64,000 bases of DNA from Lachnospiraceae bacterium YSD2013 (GCA_900100895.1 FMTX01000016.1:1-64000), one strand, 5' to 3'; shown: positions 33,816 through 42,743, numbered from the stretch's first letter. Translations and numbers: made by a program. Notes: generated by a model from the letters alone, not told the origin.

Positions 33816-35336
33816 TTATTTTGCTTTATCAACGATAACGTTCTTGATAAAGTCTACAAATTCGGATGTGTCTTTCTTAGGCTCCGGACCGTTGGAGGTG
33901 AACTCAAGCTCGTTGCGGTCGGTGCCGTAAGGCTTCCACTCGGGAAGCTTGGTGCCGTCTACGTCGACACCGTTGGGATTGCCGGTCTTGATGAAGTTAA
34001 CCCAGTAACCGCTCATCTTGCGGGCAAGATCGTAGTGTCTGCCTACGAAAGGTCTCCAGCACTTGTCGAGATTGTTAAAGAAGAACCAAAGATCGACAGA
34101 ATGGAAGGTGCCTGCGTTGTCGCCGGGAATGTCGGGATTGAATCTGTAGTAGTAGAATAAATCGCCGGTTCCGTTCTTGATGTTGGACTCTGCAGCGCCC
34201 TTAACGGATGCTTCGATGCCGCTGACCGTAGCATAGCCCATGGGGCCTTTGACGGGAACTTCTTTGAACGATAAGAACTTGTCTGCCTTATCGCCGAAGA
34301 TTTCTTTGGCCTTTCTTTCTAACTCTGCGGTGTCGGAAGCGGGAATGAATGACTTAAACTCGTCACCCGTGTTACCGCTTAAAACGGGGCACTTAGCCCA
34401 CTGGCCGTTAAGCAAGCGCTTGTAAGGCTCGTCTACACAGAACTTGTGGTCAATGCAGGGAGCAAACATGCCGTACTTCTCTCTGAATGCGGCATACTTG
34501 TCGCGGATGGTGATGGCGTCAACCTTTCTTGCTTCTTCAAGGGTCTTAACGCCTATGAAGTCAAAGAACTTCTTACCGAGCTCTTCAGCCTCGCTGATGT
34601 CGTGAGGAACGATGAAAGCGTCCTCGCCGTAGGGATTTCTGATGATACCGCTCATGATGAGAGCGCTCTTGATCATCTTATAGTTCTGCTCACAGGTAAT
34701 CTGGAGTAATGTGCTTCCGCCGCCTGCGGACTGTCCTGCGATGGAAATGTTCTCGGGATTTCCGCCGAATGCGGCGATGTTCTCGTATACCCACTTAAGA
34801 CCTGCCTGCTGGTCGAGGTTACCGAAGTTCGTGGGAGCCTCCGGGCTTTCTGCTGTTATCTCGGGATGAGCAAGGAAACCGATAGCACCGAGACGATAGT
34901 TAACGGTAACTACGATGATGCCTTTCTTGGCAAGGTTCTCGCCGTCAAATTCCATCTCGCAGGGATATCCCCACTGGAAACCGCCTCCGAAGTACCATAC
35001 GAGTACGGGAAGCTTGTCGTTCTCAGAATGAGCGGGCGACCAGATATTTAAATATAAGCAATCCTCGCCCATAGGAATCTGATTGTCAACGTGCCATTCC
35101 TTGTCGTAAAGGGCCTCGCCCACGCCGGGTGTGTCCTGTACGGAAATGTTCTTAAATTTGTAGCACTCAAGCTCTCCGTCCCAATTCTGAACGGGCTGAG
35201 GTGCTCTCCATCTGTTCTCTCCCACCGGGGGAGCTGCAAAAGGAATTCCCTTAAACACGGTAATACGTGCATTTCCTCCGGGAAGACCCTTTACTACGCC
35301 GTTTTTAGTTGTAACTTTTCTAAGCATCGGCAGCAT
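33816..35336 (-). CDS. Type-B carboxylesterase
   Basis: The 506-residue alpha/beta-hydrolase has the carboxylesterase type B features: FKGIPFAAPPVGENRWRAPQP, EDCLYLNIW, the nucleophile elbow GQSAGGGS with the catalytic serine, the oxyanion YFGGGFQWG, and a GDEF...FHSVD..FF region near the acid and histidine. It has no signal peptide and should be cytoplasmic. Substrate is not evident; a role in deacylating plant-wall or aromatic esters is plausible for a fibre-degrading anaerobe. AGGAGG lies 8 nt upstream of the ATG. The gene is divergent from an AraC regulator that may control it. Confidence 0.92.
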   Translation of the reverse strand: MLPMLRKVTTKNGVVKGLPGGNARITVFKGIPFAAPPVGENRWRAPQPVQNWDGELECYKFKNISVQDTPGVGEALYDKEWHVDNQIPMGEDCLYLNIWSPAHSENDKLPVLVWYFGGGFQWGYPCEMEFDGENLAKKGIIVVTVNYRLGAIGFLAHPEITAESPEAPTNFGNLDQQAGLKWVYENIAAFGGNPENISIAGQSAGGGSTLLQITCEQNYKMIKSALIMSGIIRNPYGEDAFIVPHDISEAEELGKKFFDFIGVKTLEEARKVDAITIRDKYAAFREKYGMFAPCIDHKFCVDEPYKRLLNGQWAKCPVLSGNTGDEFKSFIPASDTAELERKAKEIFGDKADKFLSFKEVPVKGPMGYATVSGIEASVKGAAESNIKNGTGDLFYYYRFNPDIPGDNAGTFHSVDLWFFFNNLDKCWRPFVGRHYDLARKMSGYWVNFIKTGNPNGVDVDGTKLPEWKPYGTDRNELEFTSNGPEPKKDTSEFVDFIKNVIVDKAK

Positions 35337-35673
35337 GATTGTAACCTCCTCTTTACTGATATATGTAACGCGCGGTACTGCCTACCGCACTCTCTTGTGT
35401 CTCAAGTCACCCCCATGACTCACTAAAACGTTTTATCGTTTGTATTAATCATATTCTTTTGCCAAGGGCGTGGACTTATCAGATATTGCCATGTACTATT
35501 TATTTATTGTCATATTTTTTAGTAAAAGAAAGCGCAAAATCAGTATTGCCGATGCCGCCATCGCGATGCATACTTGTATTGACGCGGTTCTTTTAACCTG
35601 ACAAAACTGCGCAACGGCGGAAATGTGGGACGACTCGAAGTTTCCTACAATAGGTTCATCAGGAGGAACAAAT
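35337..35673. other. Divergent intergenic region between the esterase and AraC genes
   Basis: It contains a 12-bp palindrome TAAAACGTTTTA (35424-35435) about 88 bp upstream of the esterase start, resembling LacI/CcpA-type operators. No gene is visible; promoters cannot be placed with confidence. Confidence 0.45.
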
Positions 35674-36564
35674 ATGGAGTGGACAGAATCATTGCAGGAA
35701 TCGATTTCATACATCGAGGCACACCTGCTCGAAGAAATCAACTATGAAGACGCAGCGAAGCATGTGCACACTTCAAGCTACGAATTTCATAGGGCTTTCA
35801 GCTTTCTTACGGGAATGACCGTCGGAGCGTATATTCGTAACAGAAGGCTTTCTTTGGCCGGTCGCGAAATTGTTGAGACGAACACGCGCATCACGGATAT
35901 TGCAATGAAGTACGGCTACGACACGCCCGAGAGCTTTACCAAGGCATTTACCCGATTTCATGGGGTTGCACCTTCTTTGGCCAGGGCTGAATCCGCCAAG
36001 CTCCGCTTATTTAATCCTCTTGTCATTAAGTTAACCGTTGAAGGAGGTTTAAGTATGGATTACAGAATCGTACAGACAGAAGCCAAGAAATTTATTGCAA
36101 TTGCAAGACCGTTTAAGAACGAAATTATCAATGACGAGGACAATCACGAGATCCCTGATTTCTGGGGAGAGGTTAATGCAGCTAACCTGCTCGAGCCGAT
36201 TAAAGCGCTGCGCCCCGCGGGCAAATGCGACCTTTATGGCTTGTGCACGCCTACCAGAGAAGGTTCCGAAACATTTGATTACGGAATCGGCGTAATTGTT
36301 GACAAAGACACCAAGGATTTCGATATGGCGGCGCTTGAGAGTAAGGGCTATCGCATCTGGGACGTTAATCCCGGTACCTACGTAGTCTTTGAATGCATCG
36401 GTGATGACGGCGATTGCATCAGTGAGACCTGGGAGCGCTTCTATAAGGAATTTCTGCCCCAGATGGGTTACGAATCCTCGGAAGAAACGGACTATGAAGT
36501 GTACTTCGATGCCGGCAAGCCCGGAGTGTTCTGCGAGTTGTGGATTCCCGTTAAGAAGAAGTAA
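35674..36564 (+). CDS. AraC-family regulator with GyrI-like ligand domain
   Basis: The 296-residue protein has an N-terminal AraC double helix-turn-helix (NYEDAAKHVHTSSYEFHRAFSFLTGMTVGAYIRNRRL; TRITDIAMKYGYDTPESFTKAFTRFHGVAPS regions, residues ~20-110) and a C-terminal GyrI/SoxS-like effector domain ending FEC..ETWERFYKEFLPQMGYE...YFDAG. This Rob/BmrR-like layout usually senses hydrophobic drugs or metabolites. AGGAGG precedes the ATG at 35674 by 7 nt; an upstream extension lacks support. It faces the carboxylesterase gene divergently, which may be its target. Confidence 0.9.
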   Translation: MEWTESLQESISYIEAHLLEEINYEDAAKHVHTSSYEFHRAFSFLTGMTVGAYIRNRRLSLAGREIVETNTRITDIAMKYGYDTPESFTKAFTRFHGVAPSLARAESAKLRLFNPLVIKLTVEGGLSMDYRIVQTEAKKFIAIARPFKNEIINDEDNHEIPDFWGEVNAANLLEPIKALRPAGKCDLYGLCTPTREGSETFDYGIGVIVDKDTKDFDMAALESKGYRIWDVNPGTYVVFECIGDDGDCISETWERFYKEFLPQMGYESSEETDYEVYFDAGKPGVFCELWIPVKKK

Positions 36565-36581
36565 GTAGTTAGGGACATAAG

Positions 36582-36616
36582 AAAACCGCTGTCTGCGTGG
36601 GCAGATAGCGGTTTTT
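36582..36616. terminator. Bidirectional terminator
   Basis: AAAACCGCTGTCTGC-GTGG-GCAGATAGCGGTTTTT serves the AraC gene on the plus strand and, with CTTATG after it, the HD-domain gene on the minus strand. Confidence 0.85.
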
Positions 36617-36660
36617 ATTTATGTATGCCGTGGATTGAGCCTTGTGGCTGCTGTTTATAG

Positions 36661-37317
36661 TTAAATGGTGGCGATGCTGCTGCTCTCCAGCTGATTCTTT
36701 AAGCGGTTGAAATATTCTAACTGAAAATCAACCTTCTCATGCCACATATTATCGGCGGTTTTCGTGCCGTAAGGATATTCGCGGAACTGTTTCAACTTGC
36801 TGATTCTTTTGTCTGTAAAGTCAATCTGCTCAGCTAAAGGCATTTCGCTGAATTTCATAAACTCCAGTCCCTCGTAGATGCGGTATGCATCGAAACGATC
36901 GATGTTGTCGGCATCTCCCACTGTGAGCGCGAAAGGTGTTCTTTCGCCGCTAAAGTCCGAAGTGTCGTCCACATGAATGGCTATTCCGTAGCACATTTCC
37001 TCAACCTCTGCGTCGGTGTAGCCCAGTTCCTTAAAAAATGGTCTCGCAATCTCAGCGCCCACTCTTCCGTGTCTCGACGCATCCTCCGCCGACTCATACT
37101 GCACTGTATACCCGATGTCGTGAAGCAGCGCCGCCACGTACATTCTTTCTTCATCAAAGCCCTCGCCCTTAGCTATTTCTCTAGCAATCCTCGCCACTCG
37201 GAACGAATGCTCAATGCGGTATTCAACCATTCTCTCTGTTCTGTCCGTAAAGCCCACAGTCTTCCTAAGTTCTGTCTGCAGGAAGTCCGCAGCTTTCTTG
37301 ATTATTTCTTCTCTCAT
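36661..37317 (-). CDS. HD-domain phosphohydrolase
   Basis: The 218-residue protein has a complete HD metal site: H in IEHSFRVARIAREIAKGEG, HD in VAALLHDIGY, H in DASRHGRVGAEIA and the later GDADNIDRFDAYRI. It likely hydrolyses a nucleotide or other phosphate ester; the natural substrate is not evident. AGAGGGG is upstream of the ATG. It lies 41 bp after the nuclease-like gene and is probably co-transcribed. Confidence 0.88.
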   Translation of the reverse strand: MREEIIKKAADFLQTELRKTVGFTDRTERMVEYRIEHSFRVARIAREIAKGEGFDEERMYVAALLHDIGYTVQYESAEDASRHGRVGAEIARPFFKELGYTDAEVEEMCYGIAIHVDDTSDFSGERTPFALTVGDADNIDRFDAYRIYEGLEFMKFSEMPLAEQIDFTDKRISKLKQFREYPYGTKTADNMWHEKVDFQLEYFNRLKNQLESSSIATI

Positions 37318-37358
37318 TCTTTTACCCCTCTGTACCGTTTAATGTGCTCATTCTACCA

Positions 37359-38189
37359 TTAAATCAAATAATTCTCAATCATAGCCTTAATAACCTCGCT
37401 GTTTAGCGGTTTCTTTGTCGTCTCAAAAGTCATAATAAAATTATCCCCCGGGATGTAGCCGTTAAGCATGTACCTGTTTATCTTATCGACGTTTTTGCGC
37501 GCATAATCCTCCAGTTCCATCATTCCAAAGTGTTCCCACACGTATTCTTTTCTCGTGCGCACATTCAGGCACAGAAAGTCCGGCCTAAACTCTATGCTAT
37601 CCATCACCAGCGGGAACTCATACCTGTAAGGTATTCCATAAAGGTTGAGCATATTCGCAATATTTACCTCCGTCTTCGAGCGCACCCGCTCATTCTTAGC
37701 CGTATAATGCTCCGCATCCCCCTCCGCAAAATACCCCGGCGGATACACCACCCCCTCCCAGTTGCGGACGAAGGTTGCATGGTCTTCAAAAACCGGATTA
37801 ATCAGAAGCCTTTTGCCCGGGTGCATATCATCATAAATCTTCTCTATCGCTGTACTCTCCGTCCTCCGCAGGTATTCGTCCAGAATCCCCAGTTCCTTCT
37901 GAGCCTCGGCCACAAACTTCTTGTCGTAAGCCTTCTGTGCAAGGGTTCTGGCCAGTTTAATGTTATATTCTTTGATATAAACACCTAAAGTATCTTTCGC
38001 TTCTGTCCTATGATAATAATGATACGTATTCCCATACTTACTGACACGTAGTGTCCCTTCCGGAGCCTTCTGCAGCGCCTGCACTCTGGCCTTTATCTCC
38101 TGCCTTAAAAGTTCCGCTCTTTTCTTAATGAACGGCCGCGTATCGTATACCCACGCCTCCCCGTTTTTTTCTCTCCTGTTTTGCGCCAT
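37359..38189 (-). CDS. PD-(D/E)XK-nuclease-like protein
   Basis: The C-terminal half of this 276-residue protein has the pattern of a restriction-endonuclease fold: RSKTEVNIANML (helix with Glu), YRYEFPL, FRPDFLCLN (PD motif), then KEYVWEHFGMMELEDYARK, in which E of WEH is the third acidic position. The N-terminal half is basic and helical with RVSKYGNTYHYYHRTE. It could be a stand-alone DNA nuclease. Partner methyltransferase or transposase genes are absent. GGAAAGGAG lies ahead of the ATG. The first 40-nt dyad unit of the array ends 12 bp before that ribosome site. Confidence 0.65.
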   Translation of the reverse strand: MAQNRREKNGEAWVYDTRPFIKKRAELLRQEIKARVQALQKAPEGTLRVSKYGNTYHYYHRTEAKDTLGVYIKEYNIKLARTLAQKAYDKKFVAEAQKELGILDEYLRRTESTAIEKIYDDMHPGKRLLINPVFEDHATFVRNWEGVVYPPGYFAEGDAEHYTAKNERVRSKTEVNIANMLNLYGIPYRYEFPLVMDSIEFRPDFLCLNVRTRKEYVWEHFGMMELEDYARKNVDKINRYMLNGYIPGDNFIMTFETTKKPLNSEVIKAMIENYLI

Positions 38190-38600
38190 AATCTCCTTTC
38201 CAATGGATAAGAATACGTTTTCCTTTTATTTTATCCATTGTTTTTTCTTCTTAGTTTTTGCCATCAATGGATAATTTTACCGATTCTACATTTTTATGCC
38301 TTGTTATAGTCTAACGCGAAGTCGCACCTTCTCAAATTGTTGCGAATCGATCAATTTGTCGATGGATAAAATTGTTGGTTTTGGGATTTTTATGCCTTGT
38401 AGTCTCCGATGAATGTCCGGAAACAATGGATAAAAAAGAGTTTTAAGCTAGTTTTATCCATTGTGCTGATTTTCAAGCCTCATAAACAATAGATAAAACA
38501 TAGCTAACGAGCTAAATTATCCCTTAGCCCGCTGTTCTCCGACTACGGAGACAAGTGACATTGTACATTAGGAAAAAGAAAATGTAAAGGGGAATAGGAT
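38190..38600. other. Intergenic region upstream of the nuclease-like gene
   Basis: This stretch holds the first 40-nt dyad array (38202-38530) and no gene. Confidence 0.6.
38202..38530. repeat. 40-nt dyad array 1 (five units)
   Basis: Five units share the plan CAATGGATAA, a 19-20-nt spacer, TTATCCATTG: unit 1 at about 38202-38241; unit 2 with right arm TTATGCCTTG; unit 3 CGATGGATAA/TTATGCCTTG; unit 4 a perfect CAATGGATAA/TTATCCATTG; unit 5 CAATAGATAA/TTATCCCTTA. Spacers have unrelated sequences. The same plan occurs in array 2 near 60.2-60.5 kb. Confidence 0.8.
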
Positions 38601-38788
38601 TATCCCGCCAAAAGGAACTTCATGAGTGGCGAGTGGAGCGGGGCAGGTGGAGAATGGGGCGAGGACTTGCAGAGGTGCGCCGGATGGGGAAGCCGGGAAG
38701 GCGACCGGAAGTGGAAGGCGGTTAGAAGCAGGAGGCGGTTGGAAGCGGAAGGCGGGCGGAAGCGGGAGGCGCGCCCGGGCATAAAAAC
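38600..38788. repeat. G-rich region with four 17-bp tandem repeats
   Basis: Four imperfect 17-bp copies (GGAAGTGGAAGGCGGTT, AGAAGCAGGAGGCGGTT, GGAAGCGGAAGGCGGGC, GGAAGCGGGAGGCGCGC) lie at 38707-38774 within a purine- and G-rich strand. Composition is unlike the rest of the window. No supported gene. Confidence 0.75.
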
Positions 38789-38810
38789 GGGGCGCCGATG
38801 GGGCGCCCCG
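38780..38810 (-). terminator. Terminator of the GH3-like gene
   Basis: Minus-strand GGGGCGCC-CCATC-GGCGCCCC followed by GTTTTTATG. Confidence 0.85.
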
Positions 38811-38840
38811 GGGGAATACGAAGTATTCAAGATAAGTGGA

Positions 38841-40274
38841 TTAAGGCTGCACAATCTTCTCAGCTGTAAGCGAGTTAAGCTCGTCGAAGGTCATGCCTTT
38901 AAACTTAACTTTGTAGATGCGAACTAGCGAGTCTTCGACGCGTTCCTTGGCGATGACGCCGGTGTTGACGGCGTTTAAGACTTCGGCGTAGGCCGCCTTG
39001 AAGTCTTCAGGTTTAAGGAGCATGTCGGCACCGGCTTTAAGCGCCGCAACGCAGTACTCGCCGGACTCGTAGTAGGCGGAGACGGCGGTCTTGGAAAGGT
39101 CGTCGGTGATAATGATGATGCCGTCCATCTCAAGCTCGACACGAATAAGATTGGTCATCACTTCCTTGGACTGGGAAGCATACACCGCCTCACCCGCAAG
39201 CCCCGGCACGCTCTCGTGGCTCACCACGAATGCCGAAGCGCCGGCATCCGCCGCCGAGATAAACGGAAGCAGCTCGCAAGCCTCCATCTCTTCGCGAGTG
39301 CGCTCGTTCTGAGCGATAGCCTCGGAAGTGTCGGCAGAAGCATAACCCTGACCGGGGAAGAACTTAACGCCCGCAGAAATGCCTTGCTCGTTCAAAGCGC
39401 CGATACACTGCGTAACCATCTCGGCCACAACGTTTGCGTCCGTGCCAAAAGAAACCGCAGGCACCGCATCATCTTCACCCGAAGGCGCAGGATACACATC
39501 AGCATCCACACCCAGGTTCAGATTGATTCCAAACTCAGACAAGTACCCGGCAATCTTCGATTCCTCGGAACGCGCCACGGAAGCATCTCCGCCGGCAGCA
39601 ATCTCCGACGCCGACTGCGTAGCCGCAACCTTCATCTTGGCCGGAAATACAGACTTGCCCAAAGTCTCGTCAACCGCTATAAACAACGGATACTTGGAAT
39701 AGCCCTTCGTACCCTCAATCATCGTCTTAAACTGATCTGGATCGATCATATTCTTGTCACTGTAAATGATACCGCCCACCGGATACTCTTCCAGCGCCTT
39801 CTTAGTGCCGTCGCCCGCCTTAATCGCCGCGGATACGCCGGTAATCTGCTCGGGAGATACAATAAACAGGCCCAGCACCTGCTCCTCAGGCGTCATGGTA
39901 TGAATATAATTGCGAAGCGCTTCCTCAAAAAGCTCCTCCTCGGACGGACCCACCTCCACAGGCTCGGGAGGCGTCACCACAACTTCATCCTCACCGCCGA
40001 TAAGCTCATCGATTACACTGTTCTCGCCGGGACCGCCATCATCAGACCCGTCAACCGACGCTACAGTCTTACCGCCGCGCCCGATAATGCTCTTAACAAT
40101 AGCCCTTCCGCCAAAGAACAAAGCCGTTCCCAGCAAAAGAATCCCTGCCACCAGCACGACCCACGCAATCACGCGCCCCTGACGATGTTTCTTACGTCTG
40201 AGTTCCTTATTTGCTTCACTTTCCTTCTTACTGATTGTCTCTATATCAAAAATATACTTGTTATTATTATCCAT
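38841..40274 (-). CDS. Membrane-anchored GH3-family protein lacking the NagZ acid/base histidine
   Basis: The 477-residue protein has a basic cytoplasmic start (ELRRKKHRQGR), one helix (VIAWVVLVAGILLLGTALFFGG, residues 35-58), a Pro/Glu linker and an extracellular GH3 barrel from about 115. The NagZ-like order is kept: FIAVDETLG, then K304-FFPGQG (family KHFPGHG), D315-T-S (family DSH) and nucleophile region TDDLSK at 390-395. Both histidines of the family motif are replaced, so ordinary N-acetylglucosaminidase activity is doubtful. The ATG at 40274 is preferred; an upstream ATG at 40298 has no ribosome site. It is a single-gene unit. Confidence 0.82.
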   Translation of the reverse strand: MDNNNKYIFDIETISKKESEANKELRRKKHRQGRVIAWVVLVAGILLLGTALFFGGRAIVKSIIGRGGKTVASVDGSDDGGPGENSVIDELIGGEDEVVVTPPEPVEVGPSEEELFEEALRNYIHTMTPEEQVLGLFIVSPEQITGVSAAIKAGDGTKKALEEYPVGGIIYSDKNMIDPDQFKTMIEGTKGYSKYPLFIAVDETLGKSVFPAKMKVAATQSASEIAAGGDASVARSEESKIAGYLSEFGINLNLGVDADVYPAPSGEDDAVPAVSFGTDANVVAEMVTQCIGALNEQGISAGVKFFPGQGYASADTSEAIAQNERTREEMEACELLPFISAADAGASAFVVSHESVPGLAGEAVYASQSKEVMTNLIRVELEMDGIIIITDDLSKTAVSAYYESGEYCVAALKAGADMLLKPEDFKAAYAEVLNAVNTGVIAKERVEDSLVRIYKVKFKGMTFDELNSLTAEKIVQP

Positions 40275-40321
40275 TGTGCACCTAACCTTCGTTACCATGA
40301 TACACTATATTTAGTACGATT

Positions 40322-40374
40322 AAAAGAAAAAAAGTACCATATATAAATTTTTTAATAATTTATACATGGTACTT
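40322..40374 (-). terminator. Terminator after the RyR-domain protein gene
   Basis: Minus-strand AAGTACCATGTATAAATT pairs with AATTTATATATGGTACTT (one mismatch), followed by TTTTTCTTTT. Confidence 0.8.
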
Positions 40375-40403
40375 ATGTATCAAACAAAATCCTACAACAC
40401 AGG

Positions 40404-42665
40404 TTAACGATTCCTAATATTGTAACCCAGATTATCCAGCATCTGCCAGACATCATCCAGTATCTGATAATCGTAGTGAATTACGTCATTCTCCTCCTCG
40501 GAGCCTCCGTTAATCTCACACATTATGCGCCTGTAATCCTTAAGTCCTTCATAAGTCGTAAGATTGTTATGAAGCCTTAAAGTATAGTTCTTACCGTGGT
40601 CGGCGCCGTTCTTAATACGCTTAAGCTTGGCCGGCACAAATCCCTGACTGATAATGTAAGCGTTCCACCTGAAATGCTCCTCAATCGACATATAATAAGG
40701 CTTCGTATCCTCCATAAAATCAACAGAGGTACGCTTCGAGAACTCATACTTCCGACCCTTATACTCGATGCTGTAATAATCAGCCTTGTCGGCACCGGCG
40801 TAGCTCTCTACATACTCATCGCGACTGAGCCCGACATCAGCAGCCCCATCATCGGCAGCCCCCTTCGGCACCATATCAAGTCCCATCATCAGCAGTTTCG
40901 CGCGAAGGCTCATTGTAGCATATCTGCTCGAATCCCTGTAAGAACGCTCCTTAAGGCCGTCCGCTACATACCATCGTTTTTCGGAAGCCTTGACTATCTC
41001 ATCAATCTCTTCCTCGGTAGGCGCCGGCAATCCTTCAAGCTCACGACGACGAAGCTCACCCTCTAACGCATACGACTTATGGCGATACAACGTCATGCGC
41101 ATCTCTTCGGAATCATCGAGATTATCCATATCGAAGACCGCCTCATCCTCAAGGCCAAAAGAAATATACTCGCCCTTCTTAATCTCCGGCTCATCGTCAT
41201 CACTCATGCGCTTGCGGGCAAAAATCGCCACATTGTCCTTCTTCTTCCACCCGTTAATCATAAGTGAAAGCTTGCGCGCCAAATCCCTGTTCTCAAGGTC
41301 GCTGCCGTACGCCACAAACACAAGCATCGCTCCGTTCTCGGACGCCTTCACAATCTTCTTAATATCCCTGTAAAAATCAGGCGAATTGATATCCGTAGGA
41401 TGATAAATTTCCCTCGACGGCAGATCCGGCAAAGGAAGATAGTCCTCCTCATTCACCATCGGCTTATAATCAAGCGAAGCCTTATCGAAGTTATAAAACT
41501 CGTTACGATATCTGTAAAAACTGTTGTTAAGGTTCTTATTGTGATATGCTTTTTCTTTGTCAAAGAAATGGTAATTGACCTGCTTAAGCTTAACCTCGTC
41601 CCCCACCTTCTCAATAAACTGATTGGTAGCGGCATACGTTAAGAACAGCTGCTTGTTAACATCACCGAAGCCTAAGAACACAACATTAATATTCACATCC
41701 GGCTTCAAAAGTCCGGCGGAATAATCAACCGTCTCCTCGCTTAAAAACTTCGCAATCGGGTACTCCATCGCAACCTTCGTCGCAATTTTCTTGTACTTGT
41801 CCACAAGTCTGATGCAGCCGAAAGCATTGGTAATCTCCTCATACAAGCTCTCAAACTGAGGGTTACCGAAAATGTATATATTGATGCGGCTGTAAATATC
41901 GTCCGCAGGTATTTCTTTCTCTAAAGTCTCAAGCTTCTTGGTAAGCGCCATGGCAATCTCGAGATTTTCTTCATCGTCCTCGGTATTGACCACAATGCTG
42001 ATCTTGCCGGCCTTGTCACTCACAATCTGACGATACGACTCCTCAAGCTTACCTGCCGCAAACTTCGCGAGGTTCTCCCTCGTGTAATTCACAATGCCGA
42101 GCCCGTAAAGTTCAAGCGCCGTTTCCTTGGAAATATTGTCGACCATCGCCTTCTTGCCCGTCTTAATCGACGCATAAAGCTTTCGGTTACCCTCATTGTT
42201 GCCGATAACCAGATACTTGTCCCCGTGGTACCTCTCATACGCCAGAATACTGATATGCTCCCACAGAAACTGCATAAACAGCGAAAGAATAAACAGCACC
42301 ACATTAAGCAATATCAAAATGTAGCAATAATACACGCACACCGTAAAAAGAAAGCTTGCATCCATAAGCCCCTTTAAATCGGAGAAAGCAAACCTCACAC
42401 TCACAAGCTGAGCCGCCTTGGTGATTGCCTCAAGGAAGCATTCGAAAATATTGGCCTTGGACAATTCCTTGCCGTATAGTATCGCCATGAAATAAATCGG
42501 TATGGCTATAGGGTAAATCGCAAGAAACTTACCCTTCTTAAAATTCCTGATCTTATCGATTCTCTCACCGCGAGAATCGCTTCTTATAATCTGCAGCGCA
42601 ATACTCCCCGCCCAAAGGGTGAGAATCACAATAACCGCAATGCTTCCGAGAGTGTAGTAAAACAT
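40404..42665 (-). CDS. Membrane protein with TrkA-N-like Rossmann and RyR-like domains
   Basis: The 753-residue protein has three or four N-terminal helices (residues ~3-22, ~45-60, ~105-140), then a TrkA-N/Rossmann-like nucleotide fold (GDKYLVIGNNEGNRKLYASIK; VFLGFGDVNKQLFL) repeated twice, and a C-terminal RyR-like segment (VDFMEDTKPYYMSIEEHFRWNAYIISQGFVP). Such bacterial proteins may be cation-transport or channel-like sensors regulated by NAD(H), but function is unproven. AAAGGTGG precedes the ATG at 42665; an earlier in-frame ATG at 42710 lies in the leuS terminator. Confidence 0.72.
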   Translation of the reverse strand: MFYYTLGSIAVIVILTLWAGSIALQIIRSDSRGERIDKIRNFKKGKFLAIYPIAIPIYFMAILYGKELSKANIFECFLEAITKAAQLVSVRFAFSDLKGLMDASFLFTVCVYYCYILILLNVVLFILSLFMQFLWEHISILAYERYHGDKYLVIGNNEGNRKLYASIKTGKKAMVDNISKETALELYGLGIVNYTRENLAKFAAGKLEESYRQIVSDKAGKISIVVNTEDDEENLEIAMALTKKLETLEKEIPADDIYSRINIYIFGNPQFESLYEEITNAFGCIRLVDKYKKIATKVAMEYPIAKFLSEETVDYSAGLLKPDVNINVVFLGFGDVNKQLFLTYAATNQFIEKVGDEVKLKQVNYHFFDKEKAYHNKNLNNSFYRYRNEFYNFDKASLDYKPMVNEEDYLPLPDLPSREIYHPTDINSPDFYRDIKKIVKASENGAMLVFVAYGSDLENRDLARKLSLMINGWKKKDNVAIFARKRMSDDDEPEIKKGEYISFGLEDEAVFDMDNLDDSEEMRMTLYRHKSYALEGELRRRELEGLPAPTEEEIDEIVKASEKRWYVADGLKERSYRDSSRYATMSLRAKLLMMGLDMVPKGAADDGAADVGLSRDEYVESYAGADKADYYSIEYKGRKYEFSKRTSVDFMEDTKPYYMSIEEHFRWNAYIISQGFVPAKLKRIKNGADHGKNYTLRLHNNLTTYEGLKDYRRIMCEINGGSEEENDVIHYDYQILDDVWQMLDNLGYNIRNR

Positions 42666-42695
42666 AATTCCACCTTTTATTAAAATTTGGCGCAG

Positions 42696-42740
42696 AAAAC
42701 CCTTCACCAAACAGTATTATACCATCAGGTGAAGGGTTTT
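42696..42740 (-). terminator. Terminator of leuS
   Basis: Minus-strand AAAACCCTTCACC pairs perfectly with GGTGAAGGGTTTT across a 19-nt loop just after leuS. Confidence 0.75.
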
Positions 42741-42743
42741 GTA

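Noticed and set aside
38202-38530. CRISPR array
   Set aside because: Repeat arms alternate as inverted pairs with 20-nt unrelated middles but without constant spacers between repeats, and no cas genes are present.
38202-38530. DnaA-box cluster (origin)
   Set aside because: TTATCCATTG resembles TTATCCACA only in its first seven bases, arms are paired at fixed distance, and no dnaA, dnaN or AT-rich unwinding region is nearby.
38600-38927. Plus and minus frames across the G-rich tandem repeats
   Set aside because: Composition is driven by the repeats, and one frame runs into the GH3-like gene antisense.
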